Assembly (NCBI GenBank): GCA_019689615.1
Contig: JADGHD010000263.1
Location: 1-7,037, forward strand
Reading direction: 5' to 3'
Length of the DNA stretch: 7,037 nucleotides
From: Frankia sp.
GTDB lineage: Bacteria; Actinomycetota; Actinomycetes; Frankiales; Frankiaceae
The position numbers and the translations under genes are program-made. Of the stretch, positions 1 to 5,608 are shown piece by piece; position 1 is the stretch's first letter, and each line of letters opens with the position of its first letter. The notes under the pieces were generated by a model. The model saw only the letters and a program-made list of their open reading frames with translations. It was not told where the DNA came from and ran no database searches.

Positions 1-192
1 CCCAGGGGCGGCGTAGGTCGGTGGTGGGCTTGCGGGCGGGCCGGAGCTGGGTGTGGGCGGCGAGGATGAGCCAGGTCCAGCGGCCCGCCGCGTGGGGGGC
101 GCGGATTTTCGGGGCTGTCCAGCCGAGGGTCTGCCTGGACAGCCGGGAGGTGTGCCCCAGGCCGAATCGTCGGGGGAACGCCTGCCGGGCGC
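1..192 (-). pseudogene. C-terminal fragment of a DDE transposase (IS4/IS701-like actinobacterial type)
   Basis: Read on the minus strand, one frame from about 192 to 1 gives RQAFPRRFGLGHTSRLSRQ, followed by a stretch containing TLGWTAPKIR and then RWTWLILAAHTQLRPAR and DLRRPW. From memory this follows a common actinobacterial transposase of the form WQAFLRRFDLEHTFRLxKQTLGWTxPKIR...RWTWLIxAAHTQLRLAR. The conserved D and E of the FDLEHTFR block, which is expected to hold the catalytic glutamate, read as G and G here (FGLGHTSR), so the copy looks inactive. Homology fades upstream of about 192 and the left edge of the window cuts the C-terminal side, so both ends are missing. The family name is from pattern memory; that it is an IS remnant is fairly safe. 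The plus-strand frames over this stretch are antisense shadows. Confidence 0.6.
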
Positions 193-285
193 GGCGAGCC
201 GGCTGACCACGTCCCGGGCCTGGGTGGCGGCCACCGTGGTGGTCGTCAGGGCCGAGACGAAATTCGAGTGCCCCCATACAGGATG

Positions 286-321
286 AATCCACCGGCCCCG
301 GCAGGCCGGTGGATTCCTTTT
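286..321 (+). terminator. Strong hairpin followed by a short T run
   Basis: AATCCACCGGCC (286-297) and GGCCGGTGGATT (304-315) form a perfect 12-bp stem around the 6-nt loop CCGGCA. CCTTTTG follows on the plus strand. The shape is that of an intrinsic terminator for plus-strand transcription. On the minus strand there is no T run after the stem, but the hairpin could still end read-through from the dehydrogenase gene. It could instead be the end of a lost mobile element. Confidence 0.55.
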
Positions 322-396
322 GTCGTGATCGCTTGCTGCTGATCGCTCGAACGTCGGTGGCGTGAGGTGCCGTCCGGCGTGATCAGGAAGTGTCCG

Positions 397-436
397 CGGC
401 TGGACGCGCCAGGCGGCGGCAGGTCGCGTCCAGCCG
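397..436 (-). terminator. Hairpin just downstream of the acyl-CoA dehydrogenase gene
   Basis: CGGCTGGACGCG (397-408) and CGCGTCCAGCCG (425-436) pair perfectly over 12 bp with a 16-nt loop. The stem begins 21 nt beyond the stop codon of the minus-strand dehydrogenase. No clear T run follows on the minus strand. It would therefore be a terminator without a U tract, a form reported for high-GC actinobacteria, or simply a 3'-end stabilising hairpin. The position supports the first reading; function is inferred. Confidence 0.45.
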
Positions 437-457
437 GACGCGCTGGTCGCCGAGCCT

Positions 458-1657
458 CTACCGAAGCAGCTCGCGGGCAACGATCATTCGTTGCACTTCG
501 GATGCTCCCTCACCCAGCCGCTTCACCCGCAGGTCGCGAAACCAGCGCTCCAGCGGCATCTCCTTGGAGAGGCCGAGCGCGCCGAACATCTGTACGCACC
601 GGTCCAGCACCCGGTACGCCGTTTCGGTGCCGAACACCTTGCAGACCGAGGCGTCGACCTTCACATCACGGCCGAGATCTGCCTCCCAGGCCGCCTGGTA
701 CATCAGCAGCCGGGCAGCGCGCAGCTCGATCTCGCTGTCCGCGATCATCCACTGGATGCCCTGCTTGTCTGCCAGCCGGGAGCCGAAGACCTCCCGCTGC
801 TTGACCCACTCGATCGCCATCTCCAAGGCGTACTGGGCGATGCCGATCGGGCCGGCGGCATAGGTGATCCGGCCGGAGACCAGGAAGTCCGACGCCAGAT
901 GGAATCCTCCGCCCTCCGGGCCGATGCGGTTGTCCACGGGCACCCGCACGTTGTCAAAGTGCAGCTCGTAGGGGGCGTAGGAGGTCATCACGTCGATCGG
1001 GCGCTTGGACAGCCCAGGGGTGTCCGACTCGACGATAAAGCAGCTGATGCCGTCACGCCGACCCGGCTCGCCGGTGCGGGCGTAGACGACACCCCATGGG
1101 GCGGTGCCCGCGTGTGTTGTCCATGTCTTCGTGCCGTTGATCACGTAGTGGTCGCCGCACCGCTCTGCCCGGCAACGGATGGCCCGTGCCGGGTCGGAGC
1201 CGCCGGAGGGTTCGCTGATCGCCGTGAACGCGCGGCCGACCTGGCCCTCGATGATCGGTCGCGCGTAGCGCTCGAACTGCTCCGGAGTCGCGGAGAACAT
1301 GACGTTCGGCGGGTTGCCGCCGAACGCGCCGCAGGCAGGGAAGAACGCCCCCATCCGGCATCGGGCAGCCTCCTCTGCGACCACCACCTGACCGAGCACG
1401 CTCAGTCCGGCGCCGCCGAACTTCCGCGGTGTCTGCAGGGCCCACAGACCCAGCGCTCGGGCTTTCCCCTGCAGCGGCATGAGCAGGTCGGCGGGCAGTC
1501 CGGCGGAGTCGTGGGGAAGGCTGTCCTCCAGTGGGCGGACCTCGGTCTCCATGAACCGGCGCACGGTCTCGGCGAGCATCCGGAGCTCCTCCGGCAGCTC
1601 CCACGCCCCGTTGGGAAACCTCTCGGTTTCGCCGGGCAGCGCTATCTCCACGGACAT
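458..1657 (-). CDS. Acyl-CoA dehydrogenase (FadE/CaiA-like), 399 aa
   Basis: A cytosolic FAD enzyme expected to make the alpha,beta double bond in an acyl-CoA and pass electrons to electron-transfer flavoprotein. The 399-aa length is normal for the family. The N-terminal helical domain covers about residues 20-140. The beta-domain signature AISEPSGGSD is at 146-155, followed by NGTKTWTTHAG at 174-184. The C-terminal helical domain has WVKQREVFGSRL (284-295) and QMFGALGLSKEMPLER (356-371). E383 in LGEGASEVQR matches the catalytic glutamate of the short/medium-chain class. The ATG at 1657 is supported by AAGGAG six bases upstream (complement of 1663-1668). The gene lies 32 nt after the broken racemase gene, so they were probably cotranscribed, and a racemase partner suggests a 2-methyl-branched or other unusual acyl-CoA. 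The exact substrate cannot be read from sequence. All motifs are intact, so the enzyme is probably functional even if its operon is damaged. Confidence 0.93.
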   Translation of the reverse strand: MSVEIALPGETERFPNGAWELPEELRMLAETVRRFMETEVRPLEDSLPHDSAGLPADLLMPLQGKARALGLWALQTPRKFGGAGLSVLGQVVVAEEAARCRMGAFFPACGAFGGNPPNVMFSATPEQFERYARPIIEGQVGRAFTAISEPSGGSDPARAIRCRAERCGDHYVINGTKTWTTHAGTAPWGVVYARTGEPGRRDGISCFIVESDTPGLSKRPIDVMTSYAPYELHFDNVRVPVDNRIGPEGGGFHLASDFLVSGRITYAAGPIGIAQYALEMAIEWVKQREVFGSRLADKQGIQWMIADSEIELRAARLLMYQAAWEADLGRDVKVDASVCKVFGTETAYRVLDRCVQMFGALGLSKEMPLERWFRDLRVKRLGEGASEVQRMIVARELLR

Positions 1658-1689
1658 GGCGTCTCCTTGTCTCTCAAGTGGCTACGGAA

Positions 1690-2366
1690 TCAGCGGCGGC
1701 TACGGATATCTCCGGGTGGTGCGGTCAGGTCCGCTCGGCCGCGACCGCGCAGACTCGCGAGGTTGCTGACACCGTCGGTGATCGCCGCGTCGACGACTTG
1801 GCCGCGACCGGAGCCGTGCCGTTCGAAGAGGGCGGCGAGGATGCCGATCACCAGGTAGGTGGAACCGCCGCCGAAGTCACCGACCAGGTTGAGCGACACC
1901 ACCGGCGGCCCGCCGGAATGACCGATCGCGTTCAGCGCACTTGTTAGCGCCAGGTGGTTGATGTCGTGCCCGGCCCGGGATGCCATCGGGCCCTGCCGGC
2001 CCCAGCCGGTCATTCGTGCGTAGATCGGCCGTGGGTTGCGGGCCGCGCAGTCGGCTGAGCCGACTCCGAGGCGTTCGGTCACCCCTGGCCGGGAGTCCTC
2101 GATCAGCACGCCGACGACCGCGATAGGTCGAGCACGGCGGCGCGCTGCGTGGCATCGGTCAGGCCGGCCCCGACCGCACGCCGGCCACATTGCATCGGAT
2201 CGCACGGCGCGCCCCTGCGCAGACAGCGTCCCCGGGCGCTGCACCCCGACCATGGTCCGCGCCGAGATCGGCAAGCATCATCGCGGCCTGTGGACCAGGC
2301 ACCATCCCAGCCAGCTCCATCACCCGGATGCCCCCAGAGGCCCCTTGGGCCTGCCTGCGCTGACAA
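1690..2366 (-). pseudogene. Alpha-methylacyl-CoA racemase (CaiB/BaiF, class III CoA-transferase fold), frameshifted and truncated
   Basis: Homology moves between frames. TTG at 2366, after a GGAGGGAGG ribosome site, opens MSAQAGP. GIRVMELAGMVPGP and MMLADLGAD follow in a second frame (to about 2255). VGVQRPG is in a third (from 2253). RRAVGAGLTDATQRAAVLDL is back in the first frame (2183-2124). VLIEDSRPGVTERLG then runs in the third frame from about 2115. That last frame continues through YARMTGWG, AGHDINHLALT, NLVGDFGGGSTYL and RGQVVDAAITDG, then becomes unrecognisable and stops at 1690. The His of GHDIN and the Asp of GDFGG match the catalytic His/Asp pair known from mycobacterial racemase, but roughly the last half of the usual 360 or so residues, including the expected third acid, is missing. 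Four frame changes in 250 bp plus the truncation make it a pseudogene. Base-calling errors could explain some indels but not the lost C-terminus. Confidence 0.85.
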
Positions 2367-2454
2367 CGCCTCCCTCCGACTCCCGATCCACGGGGGTCAC
2401 CGCCCCAGCCCGCCATCTGACAGTGTGTTTACCAAAAATTGCCTGTTGATGTGG

Positions 2455-2483
2455 AATCTGCGTGGGAACGTGTCCCGCGTCAA
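2455..2483 (-). promoter_or_regulatory. Candidate hybrid promoter at the IS3 tip, facing the racemase/dehydrogenase pair
   Basis: On the minus strand TTGACG (2483-2478) lies inside the terminal repeat of the IS3 element. After a 17-nt spacer comes CAGATT (2460-2455), a modest -10 match. The spacer contains GGGACACGTTCCC, whose ends GGGA and TCCC mirror each other (2464-2476). A start here would give a leader of roughly 80 nt before the racemase TTG. The motifs are visible; promoter activity is inferred. Confidence 0.3.
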
Positions 2484-2496
2484 GATCTTGGCTCAG
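2477..2496 (+). repeat. IS3 left terminal inverted repeat
   Basis: Partner of the repeat at 3806-3826. Shared blocks read inward are GCGTCA, GATCT, TGGC and CAG. The first base pair outside differs between the tips: TGCGTCA on the right, CGCGTCA on the left. If the usual IS3 TG...CA ends apply, the left end may be mutated. Confidence 0.55.
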
Positions 2497-2528
2497 AAAT
2501 CCTGGCCTGAAGGTTGGGGGTTTTCGAT

Positions 2529-3503
2529 CTAGGTTTGGTTGGGCTTGGGCCCAGGGGTGGGACCGAGGTGTGCCTCGATCGGCCGGCGCATCCTGAGCGC
2601 CTCGTGCGGCCGCCTCAGGTTGAAGACCTGCCGGTAGGCCTCGGCCTCGCGGACCAGGTCATCGAGGGTCTCGATCTCGTGCCGGTAGAGGTGCTCGTAC
2701 TTCAGTGAGCCGAACGCGCGCTCGCGCACCCCGTTCTGGCCGGGGCTGTGCCGCCGCGTGCGGATGTGGAGCAGCTCGTCGTCGCGGCCGGCGAGGAAAC
2801 GGGCGAACGCCGTGCCGCGGAAGGCCGGGCCGTTGTCGGTGACGAGCCGGATCCTGCGGATCCTTCCGCTGGGCGGGTCGCAGAGCAGCTCGGCGAGGCT
2901 CATCTGACCGAGCCGTTCGGCCTCGGCGATCGCGAGCTCGACCGCGGCGATCGCGTCAGCGCCGGTCGTCGTCGGGGAGATGTGCCAGCCGAACTCGTAC
3001 TTGCTGTAGTAGTCGCAGACGCCGGCGAGTCGCCAGACACCGCCGGTCGTGGTCTCGAACTCGGAGAAGTCCAGCTGCCAGACCTGCAGCGGACCGGTCG
3101 GCGGGTCGGCGAACGCGGCCTTGCGGGCCTTCGCGAGCTCACGGCGTTCGCCCTGGTAGTCGACCGGCTGGAGCAGCCCGCGGCGGCGTAACGCCCGCTC
3201 GACCGACGACACCGACGCCTCATGGCCGTCAACAGCCATCATCGCGTGGATCTTCCGATGCCCCCACGCCGGCCAGTCCGCGGCGTACTTCGCCGCCACC
3301 GGCTCGACCACGTCGACGACCGGCGCCGGCCACGGACCCTCCCCCGCCCGCCGACCCGCACGCGCAGCCGCCTGCCAGCGCGTATACGAACGACGCGGGA
3401 TGCCGAGCCGGGCACAGAACCTCGTGGTCGGCATCCCCGCCTCGACCCTGATCACCTCAAGGTCCTCGAAGGGCCCAGCCGGCCCTCCGCGGACTTCTTC
3501 CAC
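2529..3503 (-). CDS. IS3-family transposase OrfB (integrase-core DDE), 324 aa
   Basis: This is the catalytic half of the IS3 transposase. An N-terminal HTH_21-like region with YAADWPAWGHRKIHAMM (73-89) precedes the RNase H-fold core. Candidate catalytic residues are D145 in WQLDFSEFE, D223 in LVTDNGPAF, and E261 in SPGQNGVRERAFGSLKYE. D223 and E261 are 38 apart, close to the family's D(35)E spacing. The C-terminal FNLRRPHEAL (294-303) is the usual IS3 ending. A GTG at 3503 opens this frame, but the frame overlaps orfA by 52 nt in the -1 register. The active protein is therefore probably an OrfA-OrfB fusion of about 414 aa made by frameshifting at 3470-3476, joining OrfA P101 to OrfB F12. The reading frame is undamaged, so the element may still be able to move. 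Confidence 0.93.
   Translation of the reverse strand: MEEVRGGPAGPFEDLEVIRVEAGMPTTRFCARLGIPRRSYTRWQAAARAGRRAGEGPWPAPVVDVVEPVAAKYAADWPAWGHRKIHAMMAVDGHEASVSSVERALRRRGLLQPVDYQGERRELAKARKAAFADPPTGPLQVWQLDFSEFETTTGGVWRLAGVCDYYSKYEFGWHISPTTTGADAIAAVELAIAEAERLGQMSLAELLCDPPSGRIRRIRLVTDNGPAFRGTAFARFLAGRDDELLHIRTRRHSPGQNGVRERAFGSLKYEHLYRHEIETLDDLVREAEAYRQVFNLRRPHEALRMRRPIEAHLGPTPGPKPNQT
3444..3476 (-). promoter_or_regulatory. Candidate -1 programmed ribosomal frameshift signal in IS3 orfA/orfB overlap
   Basis: On the minus strand the heptamer G GGC CCT (3476-3470) sits in the orfA frame as X XXY YYZ. Slipping back one base gives GGG CCC TTC, exactly the orfB frame. After a 5-nt spacer, GACCTTGA (3464-3457) can pair with TCAGGGTC (3451-3444) over 8 bp, including one T-G wobble, around the 5-nt loop GGTGA. 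The orfA stop TGA lies in that loop. Slippery site, spacer and stem have the standard arrangement; use in the cell is inferred. Confidence 0.6.
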
Positions 3504-3772
3504 ACCCGGATCTCGACATGCGCCTCACCCAGCGCCGTCTTGAGCTCCTCGACCTCGGCCGCCAACGCCTCCTCCCGCGACGACGCCCGCGACGACCCGC
3601 CCGAGGCCAGGCCCTGCTTCCCGGACTCCAGAAACGCCTGCTTCCACTTGGACACCGACGTCTCACTGACCTTGTTCCGCCGCGCCGCCTCCGCGACCGT
3701 CAACTCCCCGGCCAACACCGACAACACAATCCGGATCTTGTCCTCAACCGGGATCACCGGCGGACGACTCAT
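3452..3772 (-). CDS. IS3-family transposase OrfA (helix-turn-helix), 106 aa
   Basis: This is the DNA-binding part of the IS3 transposase and recognises the element's ends. Residues 24-52 (LTVAEAARRNKVSETSVSKW onward) form the HTH_Tnp_1-type helix-turn-helix. A leucine-rich coiled coil at about 69-93 (ALAAEVEELKTALGEAHVEI) would give the oligomerisation known for this family. The ATG at 3772 is preceded by AGGAG at a spacing of about 7 nt, a good ribosome site. The reading frame ends at TGA 3454-3452, 52 nt inside orfB. The short product alone usually acts as a repressor of transposition, and the frameshifted fusion as the transposase. The length is typical and no damage is seen. Confidence 0.9.
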   Translation of the reverse strand: MSRPPVIPVEDKIRIVLSVLAGELTVAEAARRNKVSETSVSKWKQAFLESGKQGLASGGSSRASSREEALAAEVEELKTALGEAHVEIRVWKKSAEGRLGPSRTLR

Positions 3773-3805
3773 CTCGATCTCCTAGGGCTCAGGGCCAACA
3801 AACCC

Positions 3806-3826
3806 CTGTGCCAGAGATCCTGACGC
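3806..3826 (-). repeat. IS3 right terminal inverted repeat
   Basis: Read inward on the minus strand it starts GCGTCAGGATCT and ends TGGCACAG. It matches the left tip at 2477-2496 except for two substitutions and one extra base. It lies upstream of orfA. Confidence 0.55.
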
Positions 3827-3827
3827 A

Positions 3828-4163
3828 CGCCAGCCTCGCCGCCGTCCGCGACGGCGCGAACGGCACCCCGGCGAGCAGCCCACCCGCCTCGTCCAGACGC
3901 AGCCGGTCCAACCCGGCCAGCGTCGCCTGCCCCGCCAACTGCGCCGTGGCCAGCCCGACCAGCAACTGACCGCCCGTCAACCCCCGCGCCCGCCGTTTCA
4001 CCGACCCGACCAGGCCGTCCAAGGCCTCAACGACCCCGAGCCGGCCCACCAACACGGCGAGGGCGGCCAGCCCCGCCAGCCCTGTCAACGACCGGTCCAC
4101 CGGCCCGATCCGAACCCAAGAGGCGCGTTTCCGCGCCCCGGCCGATCTGCGTAGTCTGTCCAC
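3828..4163 (-). pseudogene. IS1380-like transposase, N-terminal fragment
   Basis: From ATG 4163 the frame reads MDRLRRSAGARKRASWVRIG, then LTGLAGLAALAVLVGRLGVV and, further on, VKRRARGLTGGQLLVGLATA, AQLAGQATLAGLDRLRLDEA and APSRTAARLA. This pattern (hydrophobic start, K-x-R-x-RG-LT/SGGQLLVGLA, AGLDRxRxDxAG, SRTAAxLA) is what I recall for the N-terminus of actinobacterial IS1380/IS4-class transposases, which usually exceed 400 aa. Homology stops at ALA near 3828, exactly where the IS3 element begins, and none of the catalytic domain remains. Beyond the other end of the IS3, at 2475 and below, I cannot find the continuation, so IS3 did not simply split it: the distal part has been lost. The exact family is uncertain; being a transposase fragment is likely. 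Confidence 0.6.
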
Positions 4164-4166
4164 CCG

Positions 4167-4238
4167 GCGGGTGCCTCTCGTCAGGACGTCATCGGATGGT
4201 GTGGTAACCCCGATTCTCCCTGGACGGCAGGCACCCGC
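4167..4238. repeat. Inverted repeat in the gap between two IS remnants
   Basis: GCGGGTGCCT (4167-4176) is mirrored by AGGCACCCGC (4229-4238). The match extends inward loosely through CGTC and AGG, giving arms of about 19 nt around a loop of roughly 33 nt. It lies immediately upstream of the IS1380-like fragment's start, where that element's tip or promoter would be. The rest of the 4164-4379 gap shows no gene; it is presumably IS terminal DNA, with the end of the IS256 remnant to the right. Confidence 0.4.
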
Positions 4239-4379
4239 TCACGTTCCAGCGATCTACAACCCCCCAACATCACCAGCTACTGGCGAATCTAGGTCAGAGC
4301 CGACCGCCTTGGCCGGGGCCGATCTCGCTGCCAGGACGACAGCGGGACTGTGCCGTGAACGGTGGTTCCGGCAGGTTGA

Positions 4380-4659
4380 TCAGTAGCTGGCCGCTGACGG
4401 CCAGCGGTCACGGAACGTGATGGCGAAGGCGTCGATGACTGGTTTCCAGCGGACGGCCCAGCGGGCGCGGCCGGTCCCGGTCGGGTCGAGGCTTCGGGTC
4501 ACAAGGTACAGGCACTTCAACGCTGCCTGGTCGGACGGGAAATGCCCGCGGGCGCGGACGGCGCGGCGGTAGCGGGCGTTGAGGCTTTCGATCGCGTTCG
4601 TGGAAGACAGGACGCGGCGTATTCCCACGTCGTGGCCGAGGAACGGGATGAACTCCTCC
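4380..4659 (-). pseudogene. IS256/Mutator-family transposase, C-terminal fragment
   Basis: The frame from 4659 to the TGA at 4380 gives EEFIPFLGHDVGIRRVLSST and then NAIESLNARYRRAVRARGHF, LKCLYLVTRSLDPTGTGR, RWKPVIDAFAITFRDR and WPSAASY. This is the standard ending of Mutator-type transposases; the glutamate in STNAIESLN is the family's expected catalytic Glu. About 90 residues remain of roughly 400. The N-terminal part, with both catalytic aspartates, is missing. The break is exactly at the first base of a group II intron running in the opposite direction, so intron insertion, not random deletion, split the gene. The missing half should lie beyond the intron's 3' end, which is absent from this window. 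The codons left are intact, implying fairly recent inactivation. Confidence 0.88.
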
Positions 4660-5577
4660 GTGCGACACGAGGTCGCACATGTCAAGTGGATGCGTCGATG
4701 GGAGGCCGTGATGGCGGTGACGTAGCCCAGGTCCGTGCTCGGCGGCCTGTTCCCGCCCCGGCGTGCGTCACGGGTGACTGTGGGGTGCGAAGCCTGGGGT
4801 TCAAGCCGAAGGGTTCCCGTTCCATCCGGGGGCTACGGGTGAGGGAAAGACCGGGCGGGTGAACGTGAGTGAACCCTCGGTGTTGCCTCGTCATCGTTGA
4901 GGCCCGCGGATGGGATGTGGTAGCGGGCCGAGCAGGGCTGGCCGTTGAGAAGCGGCAGGCGCCGGTGGGGAGAGAGCGACCCAGCCGGGAGAGCACCGCC
5001 GCCCCGGGGTCGAGAGGGCACCCAATCCGGTCGTGTCTTGCGTGTGCGGAACGTGGCAATCCCGATGGGGTCCGGCGTGGCGTTCGCCGCTGCCGGTGGG
5101 CTGACCGTGAGGGAGGCTGAGGTCCCCAGCGGGGGAAGGATGACCCGAGAAGCGAATGCCGGTGGCCGAAAGGCGACGGGAAACCACGCGGTCATGGCCC
5201 GACCCCCTCGGGCTGGTGTGGATAACCGGCCGGATAGGGACAGGTGTCCTGGCCTGAAAGGGCGCTGACGCGGGTCGGGTGGACCTGTGAAGGTGGCGAT
5301 GACGGCAGCGCTGGAACGAAGGGCATGTTGGACGCCGTGGTCGAGGCCGCGGTGAACGGACCGGAGGACGAGCCCGACGGCTGGGACCGGGTTGACTGGG
5401 ACCGGGCGGAACGGGAAGTACGGCGCCTGCGGCAGCGGATCTTCACGGCGTCGCGGGACGGGGACCTCAGACGGGTCCGTAGTCTGCAACGGTTGATGCT
5501 GCGTTCCCGCTCGAACGCCCTGGTGGGCGTGCGGCGGGTGACGGAGCGCAACGCCGGCCGGACGACGGCCGGCGTGG
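4660..5577 (+). mobile_element. Group II intron, 5' part (domains I to IV start), interrupted by ISAs1
   Basis: The intron begins with the consensus 5' end GTGCGAC, which pairs with GTCGCAC (4672-4678) across a 5-nt loop. TGTCAAGTGG follows, resembling the early domain I of well-studied bacterial introns. About 665 nt of structured non-coding RNA lies before the maturase start at 5325, normal for domains I-III with the ORF in domain IV. The upstream exon is the IS256 transposase gene in antisense, so the intron could not be removed from that gene's own mRNA. Possible exon-pairing sites are GTCATC (4890-4895, against GATGA at 4647-4651) and GGGGAG (4967-4972, against CTCCTC at 4653-4658 with one wobble); these are tentative. 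ISAs1 cuts the intron at 5577, and I see no domain V or VI in the window, so it cannot splice in cis. Confidence 0.82.
5325..5577 (+). pseudogene. Group II intron reverse transcriptase/maturase, N-terminal fragment
   Basis: From ATG 5325 the fragment reads MLDAVVEAAVNG, then WDRAEREVRRLRQRIFTASR, DGDLRRVRSLQRLMLRSRSN and ALVGVRRVTERNAGRTTAGV. Recalled actinobacterial intron maturases share the pattern RRLRQRIFTASxxGDLKRVRxLQKLMLRSRSNxLVSVRRVTExNAGRxTAGVDGK, the region leading into the reverse transcriptase fingers. Only about 84 residues remain of a usual 450-600. The sequence is cut inside the conserved GVDG block by the left end of ISAs1. The catalytic YADD, the maturase domain X and any endonuclease domain are gone. 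The frame runs into the IS and stops at 5630, adding meaningless residues. No strong ribosome site precedes the ATG (GAAGGG is close by), and an in-frame GTG could also serve as start. Confidence 0.85.
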
Positions 5578-5598
5578 CAGGGCCCCGGCAAAGTTGCT
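5578..5598 (+). repeat. ISAs1 left terminal inverted repeat
   Basis: Begins CAGGGCCCCGGCAAAG and is paired with the repeat at 6918-6938; the two differ at only two bases over these 21. It starts exactly where maturase homology ends. Confidence 0.88.
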
Positions 5599-5608
5599 GT
5601 TTAGCAAC
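5593..5608. repeat. Small hairpin over the ISAs1 transposase stop codon
   Basis: GTTGCT (5593-5598) pairs with AGCAAC (5603-5608) around GTTT. It overlaps both the inner end of the terminal repeat and the stop codon at 5601-5603. It may help terminate transposase transcription or act as a subterminal transposase site. Confidence 0.4.

Larger units (their letters stand above)
2476..3827 (-). mobile_element. IS3-family insertion sequence, about 1.35 kb
   Basis: The element holds overlapping orfA and orfB on the minus strand between imperfect terminal inverted repeats. The left tip reads GCGTCAAGATCTTGGCTCAG from 2477 inward. The right tip, read inward from 3826, begins GCGTCAGGATCT and continues CTGGCACAG, so the two match apart from two substitutions and one gap. 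A looser match TGGCC-TGA follows further in on both sides. The right edge coincides with the point (about 3828) where homology to the neighbouring IS1380-like fragment stops, which supports the boundary. I see no clear 3-5 bp target duplication next to the tips. Size and gene layout are normal for IS3. Confidence 0.75.

Noticed and set aside
53..863. Small plus-strand frames at the left end as genes
   Set aside because: They overlap the minus-strand transposase remnant, hairpins and the dehydrogenase 3' end, and show Arg/Pro-rich shadow composition without motifs.
491..1858. Long plus-strand open frame of 455 codons
   Set aside because: It is the antisense shadow of the acyl-CoA dehydrogenase and racemase genes; its translation has no recognisable motif and the minus-strand reading carries all family signatures.
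2483..3819. AGATC direct repeat (2483-2487 and 3815-3819) as the IS3 target-site duplication
   Set aside because: Extending the comparison outward shows both copies lie inside longer matching inverted repeats (GCGTCA-GATCT), so they are part of the IS tips, not duplicated target.
4640..4823. GGAACGGG (4640-4647) and CCCGTTCC (4816-4823) as exon-intron pairing sites
   Set aside because: The match is perfect, but the exon block lies 13-20 nt before the splice site, further than the usual IBS2 position, so it is not used as evidence for pairing.
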